From positions 1 to 14,649 of the forward strand of contig NZBB01000021.1 in assembly GCA_002686295.1 (NCBI GenBank): 14,649 bases of DNA. The letters are read 5' to 3'. The position numbers were made by a program, and so were the translations under genes. The stretch's first letter is position 1. Each line of letters begins with the position of its first letter. This stretch comes from Candidatus Woesearchaeota archaeon. GTDB taxonomy: Archaea > Nanobdellota > Nanobdellia > Woesearchaeales > GCA-2686295. Below the pieces are notes generated by a model. It saw only the letters and a list, made by a program, of their open reading frames with translations. It had not been told where the DNA came from and did not search any database. This document shows, one piece after another, positions 1 to 8,453 of the stretch.

Positions 1-714
1 AAAGAAAAAATAAAAAAACTTGTTGATTTACAAGTGAATAATTTAACTATCAGCATCTGGGCTGGAGATAGAGAGACTTATAGAAAAACTCATCCAAACA
101 AAACAGAAAAAACATTTGATAAAATAAAAGAAAATCTTTTATTTCTTAAAAAGATAAAAACAAATACCAAAATTGTTCTTGCAAATGTATTGTCAAATAT
201 TAATTATGAACAAGTTGAAGAAATGGTTTCTTTTGGTGAAATAATTGGTGCTGATGAAGTTTATTTTACATTTATCGATCCAATTAAAGGCGCAACAGAC
301 AAATTATTATTAAATGAAAAAGAGAGAAAAGAATTACATAAATCACTGTTAAAAATCAAAAACAGAAAAACAAGAATTAAAATAGATACAATTGAAAATA
401 TAATAAGAAGAATTGCTAATCCAAAAGCAATAAAAGGGCACTACGATAGCAACATGTTACCAGGAATGAAATGTTATGTTGGAATATTATTTGCAAGAAT
501 AATGGCAAATGGAGATATAGCGCCATGTTGTAGAGCAGTAAACAATATAACCGGAAACTTAAATAATCAGAATTTTAAAGAAATATGGAATGGAGCATTA
601 CAAAAAGAATTCAGAAGAAATGGCTTGAAAATGAATAAAGAATTCACAGATAAGATTGGCTGTTATAAAACATGCGATAACTGGTGGGAGAATGAGAAAT
701 ATAACAAGAAATAG
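1..714 (+). CDS. Radical SAM/SPASM-type enzyme, C-terminal part (5' end off window)
   Basis: The reading frame is open from base 1 (first residues KEKIKKLVDLQ), so a GTG at 34 is not the true start and the gene begins upstream. The CxxxCxxC radical SAM motif and GGGEP region are off-window. What remains is the second half of the barrel, including the phrase SIWAGD..TYRKTHPNK shared with genes 3 and 6, and a C-terminal SPASM-like region. Its cysteines are encoded at 472, 526-531 (a CC pair), 661 and 673. The spacing C-x17-CC ... C-x3-C suggests one auxiliary [4Fe-4S] cluster, fewer than a full seven-Cys SPASM domain. The closest relatives in the window are the last unit of gene 3 and gene 6. 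The family is recognisable as radical SAM, but the substrate is unknown. The stop at 712-714 lies 23 nt inside gene 2, so the two are probably co-transcribed. Confidence 0.88.
   Translation, partial: KEKIKKLVDLQVNNLTISIWAGDRETYRKTHPNKTEKTFDKIKENLLFLKKIKTNTKIVLANVLSNINYEQVEEMVSFGEIIGADEVYFTFIDPIKGATDKLLLNEKERKELHKSLLKIKNRKTRIKIDTIENIIRRIANPKAIKGHYDSNMLPGMKCYVGILFARIMANGDIAPCCRAVNNITGNLNNQNFKEIWNGALQKEFRRNGLKMNKEFTDKIGCYKTCDNWWENEKYNKK
683..690 (+). promoter_or_regulatory. Ribosome binding site that sets the gene 2 start
   Basis: GGTGGGAG lies just ahead of the ATG at 692, with its GGTG part 5 nt from the start codon. GGTG(A) is the usual archaeal Shine-Dalgarno core. It supports ATG 692 over a TTG at 656 (which would lie deeper inside gene 1) and over an ATG at 737 (no such site before it). 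Confidence 0.55.
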
Positions 715-1579
715 ATTAATATTTCCAGAAAAAGTAATGATACAAACATCTTCTTTTTGTAATTCTGATTGTATTATGTGTCCTTATAAAGAAACATCCA
801 AAGAAGTTTCTCAAGGACAAATGGATTGGAAAGTTTTCAAAAAGATAACTAATGAATGTAAGAAGAATGATGTTAAAAGAATTCTTCTTTATCTTATGAA
901 TGAACCTTTAATGGATAAAGATATTGTGAAAAAAATTAATTATGCAAAGAGAAAAAACCCGAAAACAATAGTGCACATAGTTTCAAATGGAAGCATATTA
1001 AATAAAAAAACATCTAAAAAGATAATAAAATCAAAACTCGACTATATAGAATTAAGCGTGCATGGAATGACAACGAAAACTTATGAGAAAATTATGCGGG
1101 GACTTGATTTTAAGAAAACAATTAAAGAGATAACTAAATTTATTGAGTTAGCAAAAGAATACAGAAAAGATGAGAATTATATTAATATTAAATTATTGAA
1201 TGTAAAGAATTTACTAAACAAGAAAGAAAAAGAAGAAGCAAAAAAATTCTGGAATGATTTAGGTGTGAAAAATGTTAATTATTTTGAAGCACCTATAAGT
1301 AGAGCGGGAAATATTGATTGGTTAAAAATCAATCTAAAAAAAGAAGTAAATGGTTGTAATAGTATTTGGCGAAATGAGATGATTCACATATTATATAACG
1401 GAGATGTTGTTCTTTGTTGTATGGATTGGAAAAGAAAAAATATTCTTGGAAATGTTAATAAACAAAGTTTAAATGATATCTGGAATAGTGAAAAATATTT
1501 GAAAATAGAAATGATGATTAAGGGAGAAATTCTAAGCTCAGAAGATTTCATTTGCAAAAAATGTGAGGAGTCATTATGA
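692..1579 (+). CDS. Radical SAM/SPASM-type enzyme with an NEP variant motif
   Basis: This 295-residue protein starts at ATG 692, chosen for the GGTG site before it; a longer frame from TTG 656 would overlap gene 1 more. The radical SAM [4Fe-4S] motif CNSDCIMC is at C23, C27 and C30. The usual GGEP motif that contacts SAM is replaced by MNEP at residues 69-72, a form shared in spirit with gene 9 (NAEP). The barrel continues through HIVSNGS and ELSVHG segments. The SPASM-like tail has C222, C242, C243, C288 and C291 (C-x19-CC ... C-x2-C), enough for one auxiliary cluster. The stop codon overlaps the ATG of gene 3 (ATGA), which suggests coupled translation. At about 295 residues it is compact for the superfamily. 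The reaction is unknown; oxidation or epimerisation of a sugar or peptide is possible but cannot be read from the sequence. Confidence 0.87.
   Translation: MRNITRNRLIFPEKVMIQTSSFCNSDCIMCPYKETSKEVSQGQMDWKVFKKITNECKKNDVKRILLYLMNEPLMDKDIVKKINYAKRKNPKTIVHIVSNGSILNKKTSKKIIKSKLDYIELSVHGMTTKTYEKIMRGLDFKKTIKEITKFIELAKEYRKDENYINIKLLNVKNLLNKKEKEEAKKFWNDLGVKNVNYFEAPISRAGNIDWLKINLKKEVNGCNSIWRNEMIHILYNGDVVLCCMDWKRKNILGNVNKQSLNDIWNSEKYLKIEMMIKGEILSSEDFICKKCEESL
1563..1570 (+). promoter_or_regulatory. Strong ribosome binding site of the giant gene 3
   Basis: GTGAGGAG sits 5 nt before the ATG at 1576 and lies inside the last codons of gene 2. It is the best Shine-Dalgarno match in the window, so gene 3 has its own strong initiation site besides the ATGA coupling. 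Confidence 0.55.
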
Positions 1580-4500
1580 AAAATAAAGTCGATGTTGTTT
1601 TAGTTAATCCTCCTCCTTCTTGGATGAATGTACCGCCCGTTGGCACTCATTTTATTAAAGAATATCTTCAAAAAAATAATTTAAATGCAATATTATTTGA
1701 TATGAATAATTATATTTATACAAGGTTGAGAAAGGATAAAAAAGAATATTGGGATCTTGATAAAAAATCTTATTGGATGGGAAAAAAAGGTTTTGATTAT
1801 TTGTTAAACATATTTAAAGATGAATTTGATGAATGCATTAAAAAAATAATTAATACAAACCCTAAAGTTCTTGGAATCTCAGTGATTAATTCAAAAGAAT
1901 TTATTTCTTTAGAAATAATTAAAAAAGTAAAAAGGTCTTGTAAAGATATAAAAATTGTTGTTGGTGGACCAAGATTTAACAATAGAATGCTTAATTTTTT
2001 TAAAAACTTAGAGCTTGTTGACGCCATAGTTTTAGGAGAAGGAGAAGAAACAATCCTTGAATTAGTAAAACAATGGAACAAAAACAAACCTATTGATGAT
2101 GTTAAAGGAGCTATTGTCAATATAGGAAATGAATTTAAGACAAACACAAAAAGAAACTCTATTACAAATTTAGACAAAATTCCTTTTCCTAAATATGATG
2201 ATATAAACTTAAGATTGTATAATACTAAACCTTTCCCTCTTGTATGGTCGAGAGGTTGTTATGGAAACTGTGTTTTCTGTGAAGCAAAACTTGCTTGGGG
2301 AAATATCCATATGAGAAGTCCAGAACATATTCTTGAAGAACTTGTTTTATTAGTTGAAAAACATAAACTCAAAGAATTCACTATATTGGATCCGACACTT
2401 AATGGCGATATGACAAAACTTGAACATTTATGCGATTTGATAATTAAATCAAAATTGAAAATAAAATGGGGTGGATCATTTATATGCACCAAAAAAGTCA
2501 CAAAAGAATTTTTCAAAAAGATGAAAAAAGCTGGTTGCACAAGATTATATTATGGAATAGAGTCTGGTTCTAATAAAGTTTTAAAACTTATTAGAAAACC
2601 ATTTACAGTAGAAATCGCTGAAAAAACACTTAAAGCAGCAAGAGAAGTGGGTATTGAAAATTTTATTCATCTTATAACTGGATTTCCTGGAGAAGATGAA
2701 GAAGATTTTCAAAAAACTTGTTCTTTTCTAAAAAAAAATCGCAAAAATATCTACACAGTTGAATTTATTACAGAATGTCAAGTTGTAGAAGGAACTAACC
2801 TTGAAAGAAATCCAAAAAATTACAATATTATTCTGCCTGAAAACTACGAAGGTTATCTGTGGTACACTAAAGATAAAAGCAACACACTTAATATACGCCA
2901 AAAAAGAACAAAACAACTTTTAAAAATTATTAAGAAAATAGGTCTTAAATGCAAATCTTACACGGCATCAACACTTCAAGATGGGAAAAAACTTAACATT
3001 TCAAAAGAAACAAAATATGAAAATAGATTAGATATTATTTTAGTAAACACACCTCCTTGGACAGTTGAAAGACCACCGCTTGGAATATGTTCTTTATCTT
3101 CATTTTTAATAAGTAAAAACATGAAATCAAAAGTCATTGATATAAATTTAAGAACATATAAAAAATATGAAAAAAGGTTTTCTAAATTATGGGACATGAA
3201 TAATCATGAAATCTGGCTTGATTTCTCAAAGATCAAAAACACATTGAAGGATTTAGATAAAGATATTGAGAATTATGCAAAAGAAATTTGTTCTTATTCA
3301 ACTAATATTATTGGTTTTTCTTCAGCCTGTCCAAAAGAAGGATTTATAATTGAACTAATAAAAAAAATTAAACAAATAAACCATAATAAGAAAATACTCA
3401 TAGGGGGACCTACATTAACAACTAAAGCAGGAATAAACATATACCAAGATAAAATACCTACACTAATAGATGCTTTTATAATTGGAGAAGCTGAAAATAG
3501 TCTTTTTGAATTGATATTAAATTATAAGAAAAACAGGGTGATTTCATCAGATATAGATGGCATAATAATTAATAAAAAAGGGAGATTATCTAAGTTAAAA
3601 AAGAGACAACCAGAAACAAATCTTGATAAATTTAATTTTCCAAAATATGAAAGTATAAATCTTAGAGAATATTCAAATACAAACACGCTAGAAATTGAGT
3701 GGAGCAGAGGTTGTATTGCTAACTGTGCTTTCTGTGGTGTCAGAGCTATAAATGGTTTTTATAGATACAAAAGTGCAAAAAAAAAAATTGAAGAAGTAAA
3801 ATATCATTATGAAAAAAATAAAATAAAAACATTCTCATTAACTGATTCTACATTAAATGGAAATATAAAAGAATTAGAACAATTTTGCAAAATGATTATT
3901 TCTTCTAAAATAAATATTAAATGGGGTGGACAAATCATTCCTAGAAAAGAAATGACTCTTAAACTTTACAAACAAATGAAGAAAGCCGGATGCTATAGAC
4001 TAGAATTCGGTGTAGAATCTGGATCTGACAAAGTATTGTCATTAATGAAAAAGATAAATAATGTTAATATTTCAGAGAATAATTTAGCAGATTGTAAAAA
4101 AGCAAGAATACAAACAGTTATTTATCTCATAATTGGTTTTCCAGGAGAAGAAAAAGTAGATTTTAAAAAAACACTTCTTTTTTTAGAAAAAAATAAAGAA
4201 AATATTGACTTAGTAAGGTCACTAAAACAACCTTACTTGGTTCATGGTGCAAACATAAGTGTTAGTCCAAACAAATATGGAATTAATGTAACAAAAGACT
4301 CTCTAGGTGTCAAATGGTATTCTAAAAATAATGATTTTAGAATAAGAATGAATAGAATACAGAAAGTAAAAAAAAAATTAGATTCACTTAATATTAAATA
4401 TGATTTATATGATAAAGAAGAAACAATATTAAAAGAAAAATCAGATGTTCTATTAGTTAATCCTCCTCCTTGGGGTGTTGAAGATCCACCAACTGGTTTA

Positions 4501-5847
4501 TCAATTATCTCTACTTATTTAAAGAGGAAAGGATTAAATGTTGCTTGTTATGATATGAATATTAAGTTTTTTAACAATGCTCCAGATGAACTAAGGCATT
4601 TATGGCATGTCGAAAACAAGAATTATTGGAAGAATGAAAAAACTTTCAGAAAACTATTAAGACAATTCAATGAAAAAATAAATGAATCTGTTGAAGAAAT
4701 AATAGGATATGAATCTGCAATAATAGCTTTTAATGTTGTTGATCCGAAAGAGAGAATAACAATTGAATTAATCAAAAGAATAAAAAAAAACTCTCCTAAA
4801 ACTAAAATACTTCTTGGCGGACCAGGAACTTGTTCAGAAGATGCAAGAGGATGGTTTATAGGAAGCATACCTGAGCTTATAGATGGATATATAGTTGGTG
4901 AAGGCGAAGAAACACTTTATGAAACAACAAAAGCAATATTAGAAAATAAACCTATAAACAACATAGATGGTTTAATGACTTTTAAAAAAGGAACATACAA
5001 TGATTTCAAACCAAGAAGACTTCTTCCAATCTTTAAAGATGATATCTGGCCAACATATGAAGAATTCAACCTTGAAGAGTATCATTCTGATGCTTTAAGA
5101 ATAGAATGGAGTCGTGGATGCATTGCCGACTGTGTTTTCTGCAAAGGAAAAGCATTAAATCAAGGATATAGATTCAGAGAACCAAAAAGTATAGTTAAAG
5201 AATTAGAATACCACGTAAAAAATAACAAAAGAAGAAAATTCATAATTGTTGACTTAACAATTAATGGCAATTTACAAAGATTGGAAGAAACTTGCAACTT
5301 AATAATAAAAAAGAAACTAAACATAGAATGGTTATGCCAAGGAATACCTAGAGGAGATATGAGTTTTTCACTTCTCAGAAAAATGAAGAAAGCAGGTTGC
5401 TATGAATTTCAACTAGGAATTGAAACTGGCTCAGACAGAGTTGCAAAGATAATGAAAAAAATTCCCTCAGTTGCAGAAGCAGAAAAATGCTTGCGAAGAA
5501 CAAGCAAAGCAGGAATAAGAACAGGATTATTCATACTTGTTGGCCATCCTGGTGAAAGAGAAAAAGATTTTGATATGACACTTGACTTCATAAGAAAAAA
5601 CAGAAAATACATATCTTACATTAAATCTGTGAATGCAGTTCATCTAATTGAAGGAACAAATTTAAATGATAACGCAAAGAAATATTATCTTAAAATGCCA
5701 AAGAAAAAATCTGAGAAACCAGAACAAGGATCACATTATAAATGGAGAACAAAAGGAGGAAATACATGGAGCGTAAGACAAAAAAGAATGAGGAAAATGT
5801 ATTCCTTACTAAAAGAACTACGGATTCCGTTAGTAGAAACAAATTAT
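1576..5847. repeat. Tandem triplication of a ~470-codon B12-radical SAM unit inside gene 3
   Basis: The three units repeat the same motif order with periods of 480 and 471 codons (D6, D486, D957) and near-constant distance from that Asp to the first cluster Cys (222, 227, 225 residues). The C-terminal helix of each unit is repeated too, so whole proteins were duplicated, not only domains. Most DNA similarity has decayed, but unit 1 at 1591-1618 and unit 3 at 4444-4471 still match at 26 of 28 bases. Confidence 0.85.
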
Positions 5848-7458
5848 AATGAGGGAAAAGAAAACAAAGAAACAAGAAATATAACTAAAAGAATAAATGA
5901 ATTACAAGACCTACAAAACTTTACAAATATAGGATTAAAAAGAAATCCAAAAGGCAACCCTTTAAGATTATTTGTTAAATGCATAAAAGAAAATGGTATT
6001 CATCATACAATAAATCATACAAAAACATACATAAAGAATATTTTGGTAAAACAAAAAGGATCATTATCTGAAAACATTTTCATAGGAAATAAAAACTTAA
6101 TAAAGAGTATTCTAATAGAAAAAACTCTTTGTGGACCAGATGTTGTACAGCTAGACATAACAAATAATTGTAATAATAGTTGTGTTGGTTGCTGGTTGCA
6201 TTCTCCATTGCTTGGAAATGCAAAAATAAAAGGAACTGAAAAAAAACAGCATATAACAACAAAAAAAATTCTTAGAACACTGAAAGAATTAAAAAGAATC
6301 GGTACAAAAACAATTATTCTGTCAGGCGGAGGCGAACCTTTTATGCACTTTGGAATAATGAAAATTATCAAAAAAATAAAAGACTTGAAGATGAAATTAA
6401 CAATTATTACAAATTTTAATCTTTTAAATGAAAAAAGAATTAATAATTTCATAAAACTTCTGCCTAAAAATCCATCCAAAGAAACAATATATCGTGATGA
6501 ACTGCTTGTTAGTATATGGGCTGGCAATGCACAAACATATATTAAAACTCATCCAAACCAAACAAAAAAAAGTTTTGAAAAATTAATTAAAAATTTAAAA
6601 TTTTTATCTGAACAAAAAAAGAAAAAGAACAATCCAAAAATTAGAATTCTTAATGTCTTAAACAAGTATAACTATAAAGAAATTGAGAAAATGATTAGTT
6701 TAGCATCAGAAACTAGTGCTGAAGAATTAGAGTTCACATTAGTTGATATAATTAAAGGAAAAACAGAAAATCTAAAACTTAGAAACTCAGAAGAGAAAGA
6801 AATTCTAAAAACTTTTGAAAAATTGAAAAAAAGAATAACTATTCAAACAAGAAAAGATTTCTACAAAACAATAAACAATCTTGATAATGAACTATTCAAA
6901 AGATTAAAACTATTTATAGAAGATAAATTCAGAATAAGTATTAATAATGAAAAAAATGAAAGATTAAATTTAATAAATAAATTGAAGAAAATGAAACTTG
7001 AAGAAATAAACAAAATAAAATATTTCTTAGGAATATTTAAAGACGACTGCTTAACATATAGAAATAAAAATAAAAAAATAGATGTTTTTGGAATTGAAAA
7101 AATAATATCTCTTCTAAAAGACAAAAATTTATCAGAAAAAAACAAAAAAAGTATTGACTCAATTCCTTGCTACGCAGGATATTCTTATGCAAGAATAATG
7201 GCAAACGGAAAAGTAATACCATGCTGCACAGCCGCAAAACACCCACTAGGAAACATCAACAACAAAAACTTCAAAGAAATATGGCTAAGCAAAAAATACG
7301 AAGAATTCAGACTAATGGCGAAAAACGAGAAGAAAAACCACTCATACTTCAAAAAAATAAACTGCTACAAAGCATGCGACAACTACATAGAAAACAAAAG
7401 AATAAATACAATTATAACAAAACTAACAAAAAAACAAAAAGAAAAACTTATAATATGA
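1576..7458 (+). CDS. Giant fusion: three B12-binding radical SAM units plus one radical SAM/SPASM-type unit
   Basis: This 1960-residue frame has no internal stop. Units 1-3 (about residues 1-478, 484-950, 955-1420) each hold a B12-binding Rossmann fold (NPPP/NTPP near D6, D486, D957; GGP at 130, 610, 1081; GEGEET-type motif at 154, 637, 1108) and a radical SAM barrel with SRGC..NC/DC.FC (C228/232/235, C713/717/720, C1182/1186/1189). Each then has an (E)SGS/ETGS segment, GFPGE or GHPGE, and a closing helix around R-x-x-R. No DxHxxG motif is seen, so cobalamin is probably bound without a histidine ligand, as is common in class B radical SAM enzymes. A linker (about 1420-1515) leads to unit 4: CNNSCVGC (C1532/1536/1539), GGGEP (1584-1588) and a SPASM-like region (C1865, C1883-1884, C1930, C1934). 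Unit 4 resembles genes 1 and 6. Known class B enzymes methylate or rearrange unactivated carbons; the substrate here is unknown. ATGA overlaps join it to genes 2 and 4. Confidence 0.93.
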   Translation: MKNKVDVVLVNPPPSWMNVPPVGTHFIKEYLQKNNLNAILFDMNNYIYTRLRKDKKEYWDLDKKSYWMGKKGFDYLLNIFKDEFDECIKKIINTNPKVLGISVINSKEFISLEIIKKVKRSCKDIKIVVGGPRFNNRMLNFFKNLELVDAIVLGEGEETILELVKQWNKNKPIDDVKGAIVNIGNEFKTNTKRNSITNLDKIPFPKYDDINLRLYNTKPFPLVWSRGCYGNCVFCEAKLAWGNIHMRSPEHILEELVLLVEKHKLKEFTILDPTLNGDMTKLEHLCDLIIKSKLKIKWGGSFICTKKVTKEFFKKMKKAGCTRLYYGIESGSNKVLKLIRKPFTVEIAEKTLKAAREVGIENFIHLITGFPGEDEEDFQKTCSFLKKNRKNIYTVEFITECQVVEGTNLERNPKNYNIILPENYEGYLWYTKDKSNTLNIRQKRTKQLLKIIKKIGLKCKSYTASTLQDGKKLNISKETKYENRLDIILVNTPPWTVERPPLGICSLSSFLISKNMKSKVIDINLRTYKKYEKRFSKLWDMNNHEIWLDFSKIKNTLKDLDKDIENYAKEICSYSTNIIGFSSACPKEGFIIELIKKIKQINHNKKILIGGPTLTTKAGINIYQDKIPTLIDAFIIGEAENSLFELILNYKKNRVISSDIDGIIINKKGRLSKLKKRQPETNLDKFNFPKYESINLREYSNTNTLEIEWSRGCIANCAFCGVRAINGFYRYKSAKKKIEEVKYHYEKNKIKTFSLTDSTLNGNIKELEQFCKMIISSKINIKWGGQIIPRKEMTLKLYKQMKKAGCYRLEFGVESGSDKVLSLMKKINNVNISENNLADCKKARIQTVIYLIIGFPGEEKVDFKKTLLFLEKNKENIDLVRSLKQPYLVHGANISVSPNKYGINVTKDSLGVKWYSKNNDFRIRMNRIQKVKKKLDSLNIKYDLYDKEETILKEKSDVLLVNPPPWGVEDPPTGLSIISTYLKRKGLNVACYDMNIKFFNNAPDELRHLWHVENKNYWKNEKTFRKLLRQFNEKINESVEEIIGYESAIIAFNVVDPKERITIELIKRIKKNSPKTKILLGGPGTCSEDARGWFIGSIPELIDGYIVGEGEETLYETTKAILENKPINNIDGLMTFKKGTYNDFKPRRLLPIFKDDIWPTYEEFNLEEYHSDALRIEWSRGCIADCVFCKGKALNQGYRFREPKSIVKELEYHVKNNKRRKFIIVDLTINGNLQRLEETCNLIIKKKLNIEWLCQGIPRGDMSFSLLRKMKKAGCYEFQLGIETGSDRVAKIMKKIPSVAEAEKCLRRTSKAGIRTGLFILVGHPGEREKDFDMTLDFIRKNRKYISYIKSVNAVHLIEGTNLNDNAKKYYLKMPKKKSEKPEQGSHYKWRTKGGNTWSVRQKRMRKMYSLLKELRIPLVETNYNEGKENKETRNITKRINELQDLQNFTNIGLKRNPKGNPLRLFVKCIKENGIHHTINHTKTYIKNILVKQKGSLSENIFIGNKNLIKSILIEKTLCGPDVVQLDITNNCNNSCVGCWLHSPLLGNAKIKGTEKKQHITTKKILRTLKELKRIGTKTIILSGGGEPFMHFGIMKIIKKIKDLKMKLTIITNFNLLNEKRINNFIKLLPKNPSKETIYRDELLVSIWAGNAQTYIKTHPNQTKKSFEKLIKNLKFLSEQKKKKNNPKIRILNVLNKYNYKEIEKMISLASETSAEELEFTLVDIIKGKTENLKLRNSEEKEILKTFEKLKKRITIQTRKDFYKTINNLDNELFKRLKLFIEDKFRISINNEKNERLNLINKLKKMKLEEINKIKYFLGIFKDDCLTYRNKNKKIDVFGIEKIISLLKDKNLSEKNKKSIDSIPCYAGYSYARIMANGKVIPCCTAAKHPLGNINNKNFKEIWLSKKYEEFRLMAKNEKKNHSYFKKINCYKACDNYIENKRINTIITKLTKKQKEKLII

Positions 7459-7466
7459 AAAACAAA
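7428..7466. repeat. Junction block, copy 1 (pairs with 10090-10128)
   Basis: This 39-bp A-rich block is identical to 10090-10128 except for one base (T at 7451, C at 10113). It covers the last codons of gene 3 (ending KKQKEKLII) and the first four codons of gene 4 (MKNK). The sequence is low in complexity, but the match keeps position relative to an ATG in both places, so shared descent is more likely than chance. Confidence 0.7.
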
Positions 7467-8453
7467 CTGAATAACATACTTTATAAGTTAAAATATTCAA
7501 ACTTACCAAGAGAACCAGTCCAAATAGATATTGCTATAACAAAAGAATGTTGTTTAAAATGTCAATTCTGTGATTGTTGGAAAAGAAAAAAAGAAGAAAA
7601 TGAGGTGACAATTGATGAGTGGGAAAAATTTCTTTCAGAAGTAAAAGAATGGACTAAAATAAAATTTTTATGCATAGGCGGTGGTGAACCTTTTATGAAG
7701 AAAGGATTAACAGATTTGTTAAGGTTTTGTGCTGAAAAGGATATATTGACAGTTGTTATAACTAATGGTTACTTAATGAATGACAAGCTTATTAAAGAAG
7801 TTATTGATTCAGGTTTACAAAAAATAAATTTTTCTCTTGATGGAACTGAAAAAACACATGATAAATTAAGAGGAAAAAAAGGTGTTTTCAAAAAAGTTAA
7901 TTATGTTATTGATAAATTTAAAGAACTAAAACCAGAGATGCCTATAGAACTAAGTACAATGATAAACAATGCTAACTTTAAAGAGCTTCCTAAATTTGTA
8001 GAATGGATTCAAAAAAACAAAAACATAGATTCTGTTAATTTTCAAGCAATACAAAGAGTTGTTCGTTATGACGGTCCCGAGTGGTATAAAAAAGAAAAAC
8101 TTTGGCCCAAAGATTTAAAAAAAATTAATGAAATCATTGACAAATTAATTTATCTAAAAAAGAAAGGATACAAAATTAATAATCCAACATCACAATTTAA
8201 AATGTTCAAAAAATATTTTGAAAACCCAGAAAACACCGATAATTTATACTGTAAAGCCGGCTTTTCAAGTATACCTGTTGATTGCAAAGGAAATGTTTTA
8301 CTTTGCCAAAAACAAGCACCAATAGGAAACATCCTAGAAAAAAACATTCGAAAAATGTATTATAATCGTAAATCCAAAAATATAAGAAAAAAGAGTAAAA
8401 ACTGCAATGAGAAATGTCATTTCTTAATTAATTGCTATTATGATGAAAGATGA
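7455..8453 (+). CDS. Radical SAM/SPASM enzyme
   Basis: This 332-residue protein starts at ATG 7455, which overlaps the gene 3 stop by 4 nt (ATGA). The frame is open further upstream, but extension would run about 290 nt inside gene 3 over its SPASM codons, so it is rejected. The radical SAM motif is C32-x3-C36-x2-C39 (ECCLKCQFC, followed by DCW), with GGGEP at residues 75-79 and NFSLDG in the barrel. The C-terminal SPASM region is fuller than in the paralogues: C266, C277, C284, then C317, C321 and C327. It may therefore bind one or two auxiliary clusters. The GNVLLC stretch with a later GNI is typical of SPASM peptide or small-molecule oxidases, but the substrate is unknown. It is not an especially close relative of genes 1, 5 and 6. 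The stop overlaps the ATG of gene 5 (ATGA). Confidence 0.88.
   Translation: MKNKLNNILYKLKYSNLPREPVQIDIAITKECCLKCQFCDCWKRKKEENEVTIDEWEKFLSEVKEWTKIKFLCIGGGEPFMKKGLTDLLRFCAEKDILTVVITNGYLMNDKLIKEVIDSGLQKINFSLDGTEKTHDKLRGKKGVFKKVNYVIDKFKELKPEMPIELSTMINNANFKELPKFVEWIQKNKNIDSVNFQAIQRVVRYDGPEWYKKEKLWPKDLKKINEIIDKLIYLKKKGYKINNPTSQFKMFKKYFENPENTDNLYCKAGFSSIPVDCKGNVLLCQKQAPIGNILEKNIRKMYYNRKSKNIRKKSKNCNEKCHFLINCYYDER

Noticed and set aside
6015..6527. Leftward 170-codon frame and other reverse frames inside gene 3
   Set aside because: They are mirror images of strongly supported radical SAM code and show no motifs of their own.
7167..7454. Upstream extension of gene 4 to a TTG start
   Set aside because: It would overlap nearly 290 nt of gene 3 code; ATG 7455 gives a normal radical SAM N-terminus and an ATGA overlap.
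7160..7470. Diversity-generating retroelement variable region, suggested by the AAC-rich gene end
   Set aside because: No reverse transcriptase and no template repeat with A-specific differences is present; the one mismatch to the similar block at 10090 is T/C.
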